Assembly (NCBI RefSeq): GCF_002735705.1 | Contig: NZ_PDZL01000008.1 | Location: forward strand, 1 to 64,000 | Direction: 5' to 3' | DNA: 64,000 nucleotides | Source of the DNA: Janthinobacterium sp. BJB426 | Lineage (GTDB): Bacteria > Pseudomonadota > Gammaproteobacteria > Burkholderiales > Burkholderiaceae_D | Shown here: positions 1 to 9,400 of the stretch, one piece after another | How the letters are laid out: each line of letters opens with the position of its first letter | Numbering within the stretch: position 1 is the first letter of the stretch | Notes under the pieces: generated by a model | Databases searched by the model: none | What the model was told of the DNA's origin: nothing | Seen by the model: only the letters and a program-made list of their open reading frames with translations | Translations under genes and position numbers: made by a program

Positions 1-76
1 AGAGACAGGGCATCGATGGGTTGGGTGATGGTCGCGCGGGAACCGGCGGCAACGCCGTTTGCTGTGGAGTGCCCAT
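1..76 (-). CDS. Possible 5' end of a leftward gene, cut by the window edge
   Basis: An ATG on the minus strand at 76 opens a frame that stays open to the left edge (25 codons, proline- and alanine-rich: MGTPQQTALPPVPARPSP at the start). A GAGAG stretch lies about nine bases upstream. It would be divergent from the LysE exporter, which is where a regulator of such exporters is often found, but nothing in the 25 residues identifies a family. It may equally be chance. Confidence 0.2.
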   Translation of the reverse strand, partial: MGTPQQTALPPVPARPSPNPSMPCL

Positions 77-168
77 TTTAATCGACTCTCGGTGACATAC
101 GGCAATTTCATGTCCTGCAGGCATGGCGCCCGCTCCGGTATCATGGCGCCTTTGCCCGCGAGATCTTC

Positions 169-798
169 ATGCTCAGTCCCGACCAGTTCCTGGCCTTCCT
201 GGCCGCCGCCGTCCTCATTACCGCCAGTCCCGGCCCCGACAACCTGATGGTGCTGGGCGTGGGCATGTCGCGCGGGCGCCGCCAGGGCATGGCGTTCGGC
301 CTTGGCTGCGCCCTTGGCTGCCTCACGCACACCGTGCTGGCGACCATCGGCGTGTCCGCCCTGCTGGCCGCCTCGCCCACCGCATTTACCGCGCTGAAAG
401 TGGCTGGCGGGCTATATCTGGTGTGGCTGGGCATCGGCGCCTTGCGCAGCCGTGGCGGCGCCAGAGTCGATGGCGCGGCCGCTTTGCCGGACGAGTCCTT
501 GCTGCGCCTGTTCGGCAAGGGCTTGTTTGCCAACAGTATCAATCCGAAAGTCGTGCTGTTTTTTCTCTCGTTCCTGCCGCAGTTCATCGTCGCGGGCCAG
601 GGCAATGCCAGCTGGCAGACGGCGCAACTGGGCCTGGTCTTCACGGCGCAGGCTTGCGTGCTGTTCGGCCTGCTCGGCTATTTTTCCGGCGCCGTCGGCC
701 TGTGGCTCAACCGCCGCCCGCGCGCCGGCCTGTGGCTGGACCGGGTGGCCGGCACCATTTTCATCGGCCTGGGCTTGCGTCTGATCCTGGCGCGCTGA
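169..798 (+). CDS. LysE/RhtB family amino-acid exporter
   Basis: The 209-residue product is a polytopic inner-membrane protein of the LysE/RhtB family, which exports amino acids or small metabolites from the cytoplasm using the proton gradient. The N-terminal signature ITASPGPDNLMVLG (about residues 17-30) followed by a glycine-rich stretch (SRGRRQGMAFGLG) is diagnostic, and the length is the family norm of about 205-210. Five to six hydrophobic segments are visible. The substrate cannot be told from sequence. The last 38 bases overlap, tail to tail, the convergent yceI-like gene, so there is no room for a separate terminator. The start at 169 gives the family's usual N-terminus (MLSPDQFLAF). 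Confidence 0.9.
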   Translation: MLSPDQFLAFLAAAVLITASPGPDNLMVLGVGMSRGRRQGMAFGLGCALGCLTHTVLATIGVSALLAASPTAFTALKVAGGLYLVWLGIGALRSRGGARVDGAAALPDESLLRLFGKGLFANSINPKVVLFFLSFLPQFIVAGQGNASWQTAQLGLVFTAQACVLFGLLGYFSGAVGLWLNRRPRAGLWLDRVAGTIFIGLGLRLILAR

Positions 799-1483
799 CC
801 TCCTGCCGGGCGGTGATGCGAAATGCCAGTTCCATCTGATCCTGCACGGCCATGGCGCCGCCCAAGACGGCAAACGGCACGATGCCGAAGTCGCTCTGTT
901 TCAGCAGCAGGCTGCCGCTGGCCTGCAGGCGGCGTCCATCGGCCGCTTGCTCGATCCGCACCGGCAGCTGCACCGTGCGCGTCACGCCATGCAGGGTGAT
1001 GTCGGCGTCAAACACCTCCTTGTCGCCCGTGCGGCGCGCGTCGATGCTCACCCACGGATAGCGTTCCGCCTCGAGCACGCGCACCAGCATGTTGTGGCGC
1101 GTGCCAGCGATGGCGTCGGCCGACGGCGTCGTCGTCAGGCCGGCGGCCTGGCGCAGGCTTGCTTCATCCACACGCAGCTCGTCGAGCCGGAAGCGGAACT
1201 GCGCACGTCCCAGCGCGGGCGCCACCACGCCTTGCAGGCTGCGGCTGGCCACCACGTGGTCATGCCCGAGCCGCGCCAGCGCGCCGCCGCGGCGCACGGT
1301 GATGGTCAGCAGGGATTCTTCGGGCGCGATGTGCAGCAGGTGCACGCCTTGCCGCTGCCACGCTGGCGCGGGGATGGTGGCAGGAGCGGCCGGTGCAGGA
1401 GTTGGTGTGTGCGGCAAGGGCGTGCAAGCGGCCAGCACGGCGCAGGCAAGCAGAAAAACGGTGCGAAGGTTCTGGCTGAACAT
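761..1483 (-). CDS. YceI-like lipoprotein
   Basis: The 240-residue product starts at MFSQNLRTVFLLACAVLAAC, a lipoprotein signal with the lipobox VLAAC, followed by a proline/alanine-rich linker (about residues 20-45). The rest is a YceI domain: GGALARLGHDHVV, then FRFRLDELRVD, then DADITLHGVTRTVQLPV, ending with a KQSDFGI motif. YceI folds are lipocalin-like barrels in the periplasm that bind isoprenoid-type lipids; here the protein should be anchored to a membrane. A longer in-frame start at 1546 exists, but it would put 21 arginine-rich residues before the signal peptide, so 1483 is preferred; no good ribosome site supports either. Its 3' end overlaps the LysE gene by 38 bases. Confidence 0.85.
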   Translation of the reverse strand: MFSQNLRTVFLLACAVLAACTPLPHTPTPAPAAPATIPAPAWQRQGVHLLHIAPEESLLTITVRRGGALARLGHDHVVASRSLQGVVAPALGRAQFRFRLDELRVDEASLRQAAGLTTTPSADAIAGTRHNMLVRVLEAERYPWVSIDARRTGDKEVFDADITLHGVTRTVQLPVRIEQAADGRRLQASGSLLLKQSDFGIVPFAVLGGAMAVQDQMELAFRITARQEVSAPGSDASPGR

Positions 1484-1598
1484 GGGGCAGACGGGGCAAG
1501 GGCGATGGGGGAATAGTACGCGATCCGCACGGCGGCGCGCGTGCAATGTTAGAGCTGCGTCATAAGGCGGTCATATGGCGCTGTTATGATGCTTTTGT

Positions 1599-1613
1599 TG
1601 GCACACAGCATGC
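1599..1613 (+). promoter_or_regulatory. Sigma-54-like -24/-12 element upstream of a candidate small RNA
   Basis: The sequence TGGCACACAGCATGC matches the sigma-54 core TGGCAC-N5-TTGC with one mismatch (A for T at the start of the -12 box) and has a T-rich flank on its left. Start of transcription would be near 1624. A TATGAT box at 1585-1590 is an alternative -10 for a normal promoter. No protein gene follows on this strand before the terminator at 1931-1966. Confidence 0.35.
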
Positions 1614-1623
1614 GGTGCGCAAA

Positions 1624-1968
1624 TCACTACGTTCCGGGAGCGATAGGATGCAGGCATGACTCAACAGCTTAGCCGGTGAGCTCAACCATCGGCACCAGAC
1701 AGGCTGGCGCGGCAGGAAATATTGCCACGCGGGCAAGCAAAGCGGGGAAAAACAGGAAACGGCCAGCGATTTAATGAAGTCCTAAGCCTGCCCGAGGGAA
1801 GGACTGGCATAGTGGATACATGGCGCACGGAAACCCCGGGCGCAAGGTTGCCGGACACCTCAATGACCGGCACGATTTCCACTTTTTCATGTGTTTTCCG
1901 TTTTATCCCTGCGCTCTGAAACAGCGTTTCAACCGGCTACCGCACTTTGCGAAGCCGGTTTTTTTTGC
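1624..1968 (+). ncRNA. Candidate structured small RNA of about 345 nt, unknown family
   Basis: The 550 bases between the yceI-like gene and the aminopeptidase gene hold no convincing reading frame on either strand. The + strand ends in a strong intrinsic terminator and nothing else on this strand could need it. Several local helices are possible: a TGAGCTCA palindrome at 1676-1683, a stem at 1708-1731 (GGCA/TGCC extended with CGC/GCG), AGTCCT/AGGACT at 1778-1783/1800-1805, and TGCCGG/CCGGCA at 1849-1854/1867-1872. It does not match the conserved cores I know for 6S, tmRNA, RNase P or the cobalamin, c-di-GMP and glycine riboswitches. Both ends are inferred. It could also act as a long leader or antisense regulator of yceI. 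Confidence 0.4.
1931..1966 (+). terminator. Rho-independent terminator of the candidate small RNA
   Basis: AACCGGCT (1931-1938) pairs with AGCCGGTT (1953-1960); inside it CGCA pairs with TGCG around a three-base loop. Eight Ts (1959-1966) follow on the + strand only. On the minus strand the hairpin is followed by GAAACGC, so it is not a terminator for the leftward genes. Confidence 0.8.
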
Positions 1969-2033
1969 CCGGATTTTCGTACTGGGCTGGAAAATGCCCG
2001 GCGGCGCCGTCCTGCGGCGCCGGGCGCGGGCGC

Positions 2034-4727
<2,694 letters not shown>

Positions 4728-4988
4728 GGTATGCCCTTCGTTCATGGGTAAAACGCCCGCCAGCCGGATAGGCTGCGGGCGTTGATGGCGGTAGCGGGAC
4801 ATCGCTGGAACTGAAAGCCAGCGTTCCCGTACAGCAATCTAAGTGGAAACGGGGGCAAAGTCAACGCGCCAGGAGGGCGTAGCATGACGGTGCGCTGGTA
4901 TGATGGGCGCCTGACCGCCTTGCCACGGGCCGGTGCCGTACCTGACTGTCGACCACCATCCACCACTACAACGAGACGAGACCTGCAC

Positions 4989-5612
4989 ATGAAACTGACT
5001 ATCAGCCCCCGCACGCCCAATCCGCGCCGCGTTACCATGTTCATTGCCGAAAAAGGCATCACCGGCATCGAGGAAGTGGCGCTCGACCTGATGGCGGGCC
5101 AGCACCGCGATCCCGCCTTCCTGGCGAAAAACCCGCTGGGTCGCGTGCCCGTGCTGGAATTGGCGGACGGTCGCGTGCTGACCGAAACGCGCGCCATCTG
5201 TACTTACCTGGAAGGCTTGCAGCCGCAGCCGAACCTGATGGGCGAAGGATTCGAGGAACGCGCGTTCATTGAAATGGCAGACCGCCGCGTGGAACTGCAT
5301 TTGTTCAGCGCCGCCGCCAACTGGGTGCGCCACGGCCATCCGGCCCTGGTGGCGCTGGAAAACCCGCAGTTTCCCGATTTCGCCACGGCGCAGGCGGGCA
5401 AGCTGCGCGAGACGGCGCAGTGGCTGGACCAGGTGCTGGCCCAGCAGCCGTACATCGCCGGCGAGCGTTTCACGATTGCCGACATCACGGCCTTCTGTGC
5501 GCTGGAATTCGCGCGTGGCCTGATGAAGTACCGTCCCGGCGCGGAAGGCTTGCTCAACCTGCAGGCTTACCGCGACCGCATTGCCGAACGCCCCAGCGCG
5601 CAGGCGAAGTAA
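4989..5612 (+). CDS. Glutathione S-transferase family protein
   Basis: The 207-residue protein has the two-domain GST layout: a thioredoxin-like half (about 1-80) with the glutathione-binding segment NPLGRVPVLEL (cis-proline in VPVL) and LTETRAICTYLE, then an all-helical half ending in ERFTIADITAFCALEFA (the conserved N-capping box and hydrophobic staple region). It is cytoplasmic and should conjugate or reduce electrophiles with glutathione. Members starting MKLTISPRTPNPRRVTMFIAEK replace the usual catalytic Tyr/Ser by a residue of this early loop, so substrate and chemistry are open. The start at 4989 begins the beta-alpha-beta fold; an in-frame ATG at 4884 would add 35 residues of no fold. 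Confidence 0.88.
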   Translation: MKLTISPRTPNPRRVTMFIAEKGITGIEEVALDLMAGQHRDPAFLAKNPLGRVPVLELADGRVLTETRAICTYLEGLQPQPNLMGEGFEERAFIEMADRRVELHLFSAAANWVRHGHPALVALENPQFPDFATAQAGKLRETAQWLDQVLAQQPYIAGERFTIADITAFCALEFARGLMKYRPGAEGLLNLQAYRDRIAERPSAQAK

Positions 5613-5620
5613 CCGGGTAG

Positions 5621-5665
5621 GTCGGATTAGCGGGGCCGCCGAGGCGCGCGAGCACGTAATCCGAC
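5621..5665. repeat. REP-like inverted repeat between convergent genes
   Basis: GTCGGATTA (5621-5629) is mirrored by TAATCCGAC (5657-5665) around a 27-base GC-rich centre. This GTCGGATTA/TAATCCGAC pair is typical of short palindromic repeats scattered in intergenic DNA of Betaproteobacteria and Xanthomonads (general knowledge). It sits in the 62-base gap between the stop codons of the GST and oligopeptidase genes and could serve as a two-way terminator or mRNA end. No second copy occurs in the window. Confidence 0.55.
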
Positions 5666-5674
5666 ACCACCCCA

Positions 5675-7780
5675 TTACTTCAGCTGCTCCAGCAGGAAGG
5701 TGTAGGTCAGCGCCCACATCAGCGCCTGCTGGTCGTTGTTGGCCGCGCCCGCGTGGCCGCCTTCCGTGTTTTCCCAGTACAGCACGTCGTGGCCTTGCTC
5801 TTCCATCTTGGCTACCATCTTGCGCGCATGGCCAGGGTGGACCCGGTCGTCGCGCGTCGAAGTGGTAAACAGCACGCGCGGATATTTCTTGTCCCTGAAG
5901 ACGTTCTGGTACGGCGAGTACTTGCTGATGTACGCCCATTGTTCCGGCACGTCCGGGTCGCCGTATTCTCCCATCCACGAGGCGCCCGCCAGCATCTTGT
6001 TATAGCGGCGCATGTCGAGCAGCGGCACCTGGCTGACGACGGCGTTGAACAGGTCGGGACGCTGCACCAGCACGGCGCCCGTCAGCAGGCCGCCATTGCT
6101 GCCGCCCATGATGCCCAGGTGGCGCGGACTGGTGACCTTGCGCTTGATCAAATCCTGTGCCACGGAGATGAAATCGTCATACGCACGCTGGCGGTTTTCC
6201 TTCAATGCCGCCTGGTGCCAGCGGGGGCCGAATTCGCCGCCGCCGCGGATATTTGCCAGCACGTACACGCCGCCCTTTTCCAGCCACGCCACGCCCGTGG
6301 TGCCGCTGTAGCTCGGTTTCAGCGACACTTCGAAGCCGCCGTAGCCATACAGCACGGTGGGATTGCTGCCGTCGAACTTGGTCTTCTTGCCCATGATGGC
6401 GAAATACGGCACCTTGGTGCCATCCTTCGACGTCGATTCGAACTGCTCCACCTTGTATGGCGCCGCGTCATAGTAGGCCGGCAGCGACTTGATTTTCGTG
6501 CGCTTGTCGCTCTGCGTCGTGGCCAGGTACAGGGCGGTCGGGTTGAGGAAGTCGGTCACCTTCAGAAAGTACTGGTCCGAGTCGACGGGATCGAGCGCGC
6601 TGACGACCAGGGTGCCCAGCTTCGGCGCATCGACGGCGCGGCGCTGCCACTTGCCGTTCACGTGGCGCAGCTCCGTCAGGCGGTTCTTGACCTTGTCCAG
6701 GGTCGTCACGAGGATGGCCGATTTCGTCGCCGTGACATTGTCCAGCGAAGACGTGGCCGTGGGTGCGTACAGCACTTCCAGTTCCTGCTTGCCCTGCATG
6801 AAGGCCTTGAAATCCGTGGCCAGCAAGGAGCCTTGCGCATAGGTCTTGCCGTTGACTTTCCAGTCCGAGCGCAGGGTGATGACCAGCTGGTCGCGCACGG
6901 TGAAGGCCGTGGAGTCGTCCGGTTTCGGCACTTTTTTCAACTCGGCGCCGTCGCGCAGGAACATTTCGCCGCTGTAGAAATCGATTTGCCGCTCGATGAA
7001 CTGGTGTTCCTGGCCGGGCGTGAAGTCCTTGTAGGCGCCGGCGCTCAGGTCGTCGGGTTTGGCTTCGTACAAGGTTTGCGCCTGTGCCAGCGGCGTGCCG
7101 CGCTGCCACTGCTTGATGATGCGCGGGTAGCCGGAGCTGGTCATCGAGCCAGGGCCGAAATCGGTGGAAACGAACAGGGTATCCTGGTCGATCCAGCTGG
7201 CGCTGCCCTTCGCTTCGGGCAGGGTGAAGCCGCCTTCGACAAAGGCGCGCTTGGCCACGTCGTATTCGCGCACCACCTTGGCGTCGCCGCCGCCGCGCGA
7301 CAGGGAAATGAGGCAGCGTTCGCCCTTCGGATACAGGCAGGAGGCGCCGCCCCAGACCCAGTTTTCACTCTCGCCGGCGGCCAGTTGGTCGAGGTCGATC
7401 ACGGTTTCCCAAGTTGGCTCGGCCAGCTGGTATTGCGCCAGCGTGGTGCGTCGCCAGATGCCGCGCACGTGCTGGGCATCGCGCCAGAAGTTGTAGTAAT
7501 ACTCGCCTTCCTTGCTGACGTCGGGAATGCGTTCCTTGGAATTGAGGATGGTTTTCAGGCGCGCCTGCAGGGCGGGGAAGCCGGGCTGGCCTTCCAGTTC
7601 CTTGGTGGCGACAGCATTATGCTGCTTGACCCAGGCCAGCGGCTTGTCGCCGAGGACGTCTTCCAGCCACAGGTGGGGATCGGTGTTGGCGGCGGCGGGC
7701 GCGGGTGCTTGTGCATGGGCGATGCCCGCTGCGGCCAGGCCGAGCAGCATGCTGCCGGCGAGAGTGCGATATGACGACAT
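5675..7780 (-). CDS. Prolyl oligopeptidase family serine peptidase (S9A), exported
   Basis: The 701-residue product is an S9A prolyl oligopeptidase: a seven-bladed propeller (about residues 90-440) controls access to a C-terminal alpha/beta-hydrolase domain. The catalytic Ser561 lies in GGSNGGL, the Asp645 in TRDDRVHPGHA and the His676 in EGGHAGAANN. The family cleaves short peptides after proline. The N-terminus MSSYRTLAGSMLLGLAAAG with cleavage after AHA is a signal peptide, so the enzyme is periplasmic, a feature of many proteobacterial members. The start at 7780 is preferred over 7837 because the extra 19 residues would precede the signal peptide. Together with the aminopeptidase at 2034-4727 it suggests peptide scavenging. 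The leader contains one copy of a 49-bp dispersed repeat. Confidence 0.92.
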   Translation of the reverse strand: MSSYRTLAGSMLLGLAAAGIAHAQAPAPAAANTDPHLWLEDVLGDKPLAWVKQHNAVATKELEGQPGFPALQARLKTILNSKERIPDVSKEGEYYYNFWRDAQHVRGIWRRTTLAQYQLAEPTWETVIDLDQLAAGESENWVWGGASCLYPKGERCLISLSRGGGDAKVVREYDVAKRAFVEGGFTLPEAKGSASWIDQDTLFVSTDFGPGSMTSSGYPRIIKQWQRGTPLAQAQTLYEAKPDDLSAGAYKDFTPGQEHQFIERQIDFYSGEMFLRDGAELKKVPKPDDSTAFTVRDQLVITLRSDWKVNGKTYAQGSLLATDFKAFMQGKQELEVLYAPTATSSLDNVTATKSAILVTTLDKVKNRLTELRHVNGKWQRRAVDAPKLGTLVVSALDPVDSDQYFLKVTDFLNPTALYLATTQSDKRTKIKSLPAYYDAAPYKVEQFESTSKDGTKVPYFAIMGKKTKFDGSNPTVLYGYGGFEVSLKPSYSGTTGVAWLEKGGVYVLANIRGGGEFGPRWHQAALKENRQRAYDDFISVAQDLIKRKVTSPRHLGIMGGSNGGLLTGAVLVQRPDLFNAVVSQVPLLDMRRYNKMLAGASWMGEYGDPDVPEQWAYISKYSPYQNVFRDKKYPRVLFTTSTRDDRVHPGHARKMVAKMEEQGHDVLYWENTEGGHAGAANNDQQALMWALTYTFLLEQLK

Positions 7781-7807
7781 AGTGGGTTCCTGGTTGGTCC
7801 GAGGGAG

Positions 7808-7856
7808 GCCGCGTTGCAGGCAAAACGGCGCAGCCATGGTGCCATGGATTGCTGTG
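7808..7856. repeat. 49-bp dispersed repeat, copy 1
   Basis: This stretch matches 9285-9333 at about 39 of 49 positions (shared core CAAAACGGCGC-N-GCCATG). Both copies lie 25-30 bases upstream of the start codon of a leftward gene, so they may be a leader or regulatory element rather than a chance similarity. A partial third occurrence of the right-hand part (CATGTTGCCATAAATCA) is at 51900-51916. Confidence 0.5.
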
Positions 7857-7959
7857 AGGAACCAGTGTCTACGGATGACTATTTAAAAAATAACATGTTT
7901 TTCCAATATTGTTTGCTGGAAAAGAGCGAGACCGCAGAATCTGCGGCGTGTGGCGCGCT

Positions 7960-8610
7960 TCAGGATGCGTCAGGTCCGCTCAGGGCGCTCAAGGTAAGCC
8001 GCGTTTTTTCGACATCGCCGCCGTCGCAGTGATAAATCCACAATGCCTCGTTGTCGCGGCTGTCGATGAACAGGATGCGCGTATTTTCCTCGCCGATGGA
8101 CAGGCAATCCGCCAGCTCGGCAAGACTGAACGGTGCTGCCTGCTTCGAACCTGTTCCCGCCGCTTGCGCCAGGGTCTGCGCAAAGCCTGCCAGTTGCCGG
8201 ACTGCCAGATACCGTGTGCCATCGACCTCGACGTCATGACACAGCGCGTCCAGGCTGTACAGCGTGAAGGGGTCTTCATCCATGAAAATCGCCACGTCGG
8301 GACGCGACTTTCCGCTGCGGAGGTGAGCGAGATAGGCCTGGGGCAGGGCTACTTCTTTACTTGCCAGCAATTTCTCCAGCTGCTTGCCGCTTTTCTTCGC
8401 GACCTTGGGGGTGACGGCTTCGCAAGCCTGCGCTGTCCAGGCGACTGGATTGAACTGGAATATCCTTGAGCATGCGGGGCAGTGCAGGAACATGAAGGTA
8501 ATGTTCTTGCCGATGGCCGATTTCAGAAAATCGCCATCGGCCGCATCGAGTGCGCTGCTGTCAAAATGATGGCCGCAGGCGTCGTGGTAGGGGCAAGTGA
8601 TCTCTGTCAT
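7960..8610 (-). CDS. SUKH (SMI1/KNR4-like) protein with an N-terminal zinc-ribbon-like pair
   Basis: The 216-residue cytoplasmic protein has a C-terminal half with the look of the SUKH superfamily: an ALPQAYLAHLRSG helix, FTLYSLDAL, and the strand pair TRILFIDSRDNEALWIYH. SUKH proteins are best known as immunity proteins against contact-dependent or polymorphic toxins. The N-terminus carries CPYHDAC and later CPAC (about residues 6-12 and 46-49), spaced like a small zinc-binding element. The stop is followed after three bases by the start side of no other gene; the neighbouring gene at 8614-9258 lies directly upstream with a 3-base gap, so the two form an operon. No toxin gene is seen beside them. 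The SUKH call is from pattern only. Confidence 0.6.
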   Translation of the reverse strand: MTEITCPYHDACGHHFDSSALDAADGDFLKSAIGKNITFMFLHCPACSRIFQFNPVAWTAQACEAVTPKVAKKSGKQLEKLLASKEVALPQAYLAHLRSGKSRPDVAIFMDEDPFTLYSLDALCHDVEVDGTRYLAVRQLAGFAQTLAQAAGTGSKQAAPFSLAELADCLSIGEENTRILFIDSRDNEALWIYHCDGGDVEKTRLTLSALSGPDAS

Positions 8611-8613
8611 GGT

Positions 8614-9258
8614 TCAGATTGGTGTGGCATTGAAGTAGCGTTCCATACGCAAAGCGATCTCCTCTTTTTCTTGCGGATAAGATGCCTTGGGGTTTCTTTC
8701 CCAGTAGGCAATGCCTTCGTTCAAGGCCCACAAGGCTTTTTCCTGCTTGCCGGCCATCAGATAAAAATCGCAGGCCCTGGCATGCGAGTCGTGCGCTTCA
8801 ACCATGGCCAGGGCCGCATTTTCCCAGTTGGACAGGTGGTCGAGCCAGGGAATGGCCAACTCCAGCAGATTGTCCCGCAGGCAGACCATGACTGTTGCCC
8901 GATGGAGCGGATCGACCAGCTGGTGTTCTTTGTCCTCCTTGACATCGATGACAGGGAATTGCCAATTCGGGATATTCCAGTCCGCCACGCCGCCAACGAT
9001 ATTGTTGACAGGTTCACGGCCGTAGCGTGCCTTGTGCCATGTTGTATAGGATCTGGACGAGACCTGATAGTGGCTCCAGAATGCCACGCAGACATCCTCT
9101 TCATTATGGCGGTTGGCCTGGAAATGGATGGCCTGGACGAATTCGTCCTTTGCTCGCTTGAAGGTCAGCTGGCTTGGCGAGAACTTGAAGCCCGCTGCGG
9201 TCAGCGGCTGCAGCAAGAACGCTTCAATATTGGTGATGATCAGCTCTTTTGGTTTCAT
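8614..9258 (-). CDS. Hypothetical protein, DUF4304-like, paired with a SUKH protein
   Basis: The 214-residue soluble protein starts MKPKELIITNIEAFLLQPL and continues with AGFKFSPSQLTFKRAKDEFV, a pattern resembling DUF4304 (a helix, then strands that begin with a phenylalanine-rich F-x-R stretch). No signal peptide or membrane segment is seen. The C-terminal third is helical and TPR-like (DFYLMAGKQEKALWALNEGIAYW). The start at 9258 has an AGGGA ribosome site six bases away; the longer frame to 9354 runs through a dispersed repeat and is rejected. It is co-directional with the SUKH gene, three bases apart. DUF4304 and SUKH proteins share genomic settings with immunity functions, but this is inference; I do not know its role. 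Confidence 0.6.
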   Translation of the reverse strand: MKPKELIITNIEAFLLQPLTAAGFKFSPSQLTFKRAKDEFVQAIHFQANRHNEEDVCVAFWSHYQVSSRSYTTWHKARYGREPVNNIVGGVADWNIPNWQFPVIDVKEDKEHQLVDPLHRATVMVCLRDNLLELAIPWLDHLSNWENAALAMVEAHDSHARACDFYLMAGKQEKALWALNEGIAYWERNPKASYPQEKEEIALRMERYFNATPI

Positions 9259-9284
9259 GCTATTCCCTGGCATGGGTCGGTTGC

Positions 9285-9333
9285 GCCGCCTTGCTGTCAA
9301 AACGGCGCTGCCATGTTGCCATAGATCAGTGCG
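9285..9333. repeat. 49-bp dispersed repeat, copy 2
   Basis: This is the partner of 7808-7856, about 80 percent identical, and again just upstream of a leftward start codon (9258). The most conserved block is CAAAACGGCGC followed by GCCATG and TGCCAT. Confidence 0.5.
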
Positions 9334-9400
9334 AACGCATCTTGCGGCGGGCAATCGTGCGAGGGAAAGCCGGCTTTTTTGCTATTGGCGGGGTGGCCGA

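Noticed and set aside
1624..1968. Cobalamin, glycine or cyclic-di-GMP riboswitch, 6S RNA, tmRNA or RNase P RNA
   Set aside because: None of the conserved cores I know for these families is present and no suitable gene follows; left as an unknown candidate RNA.
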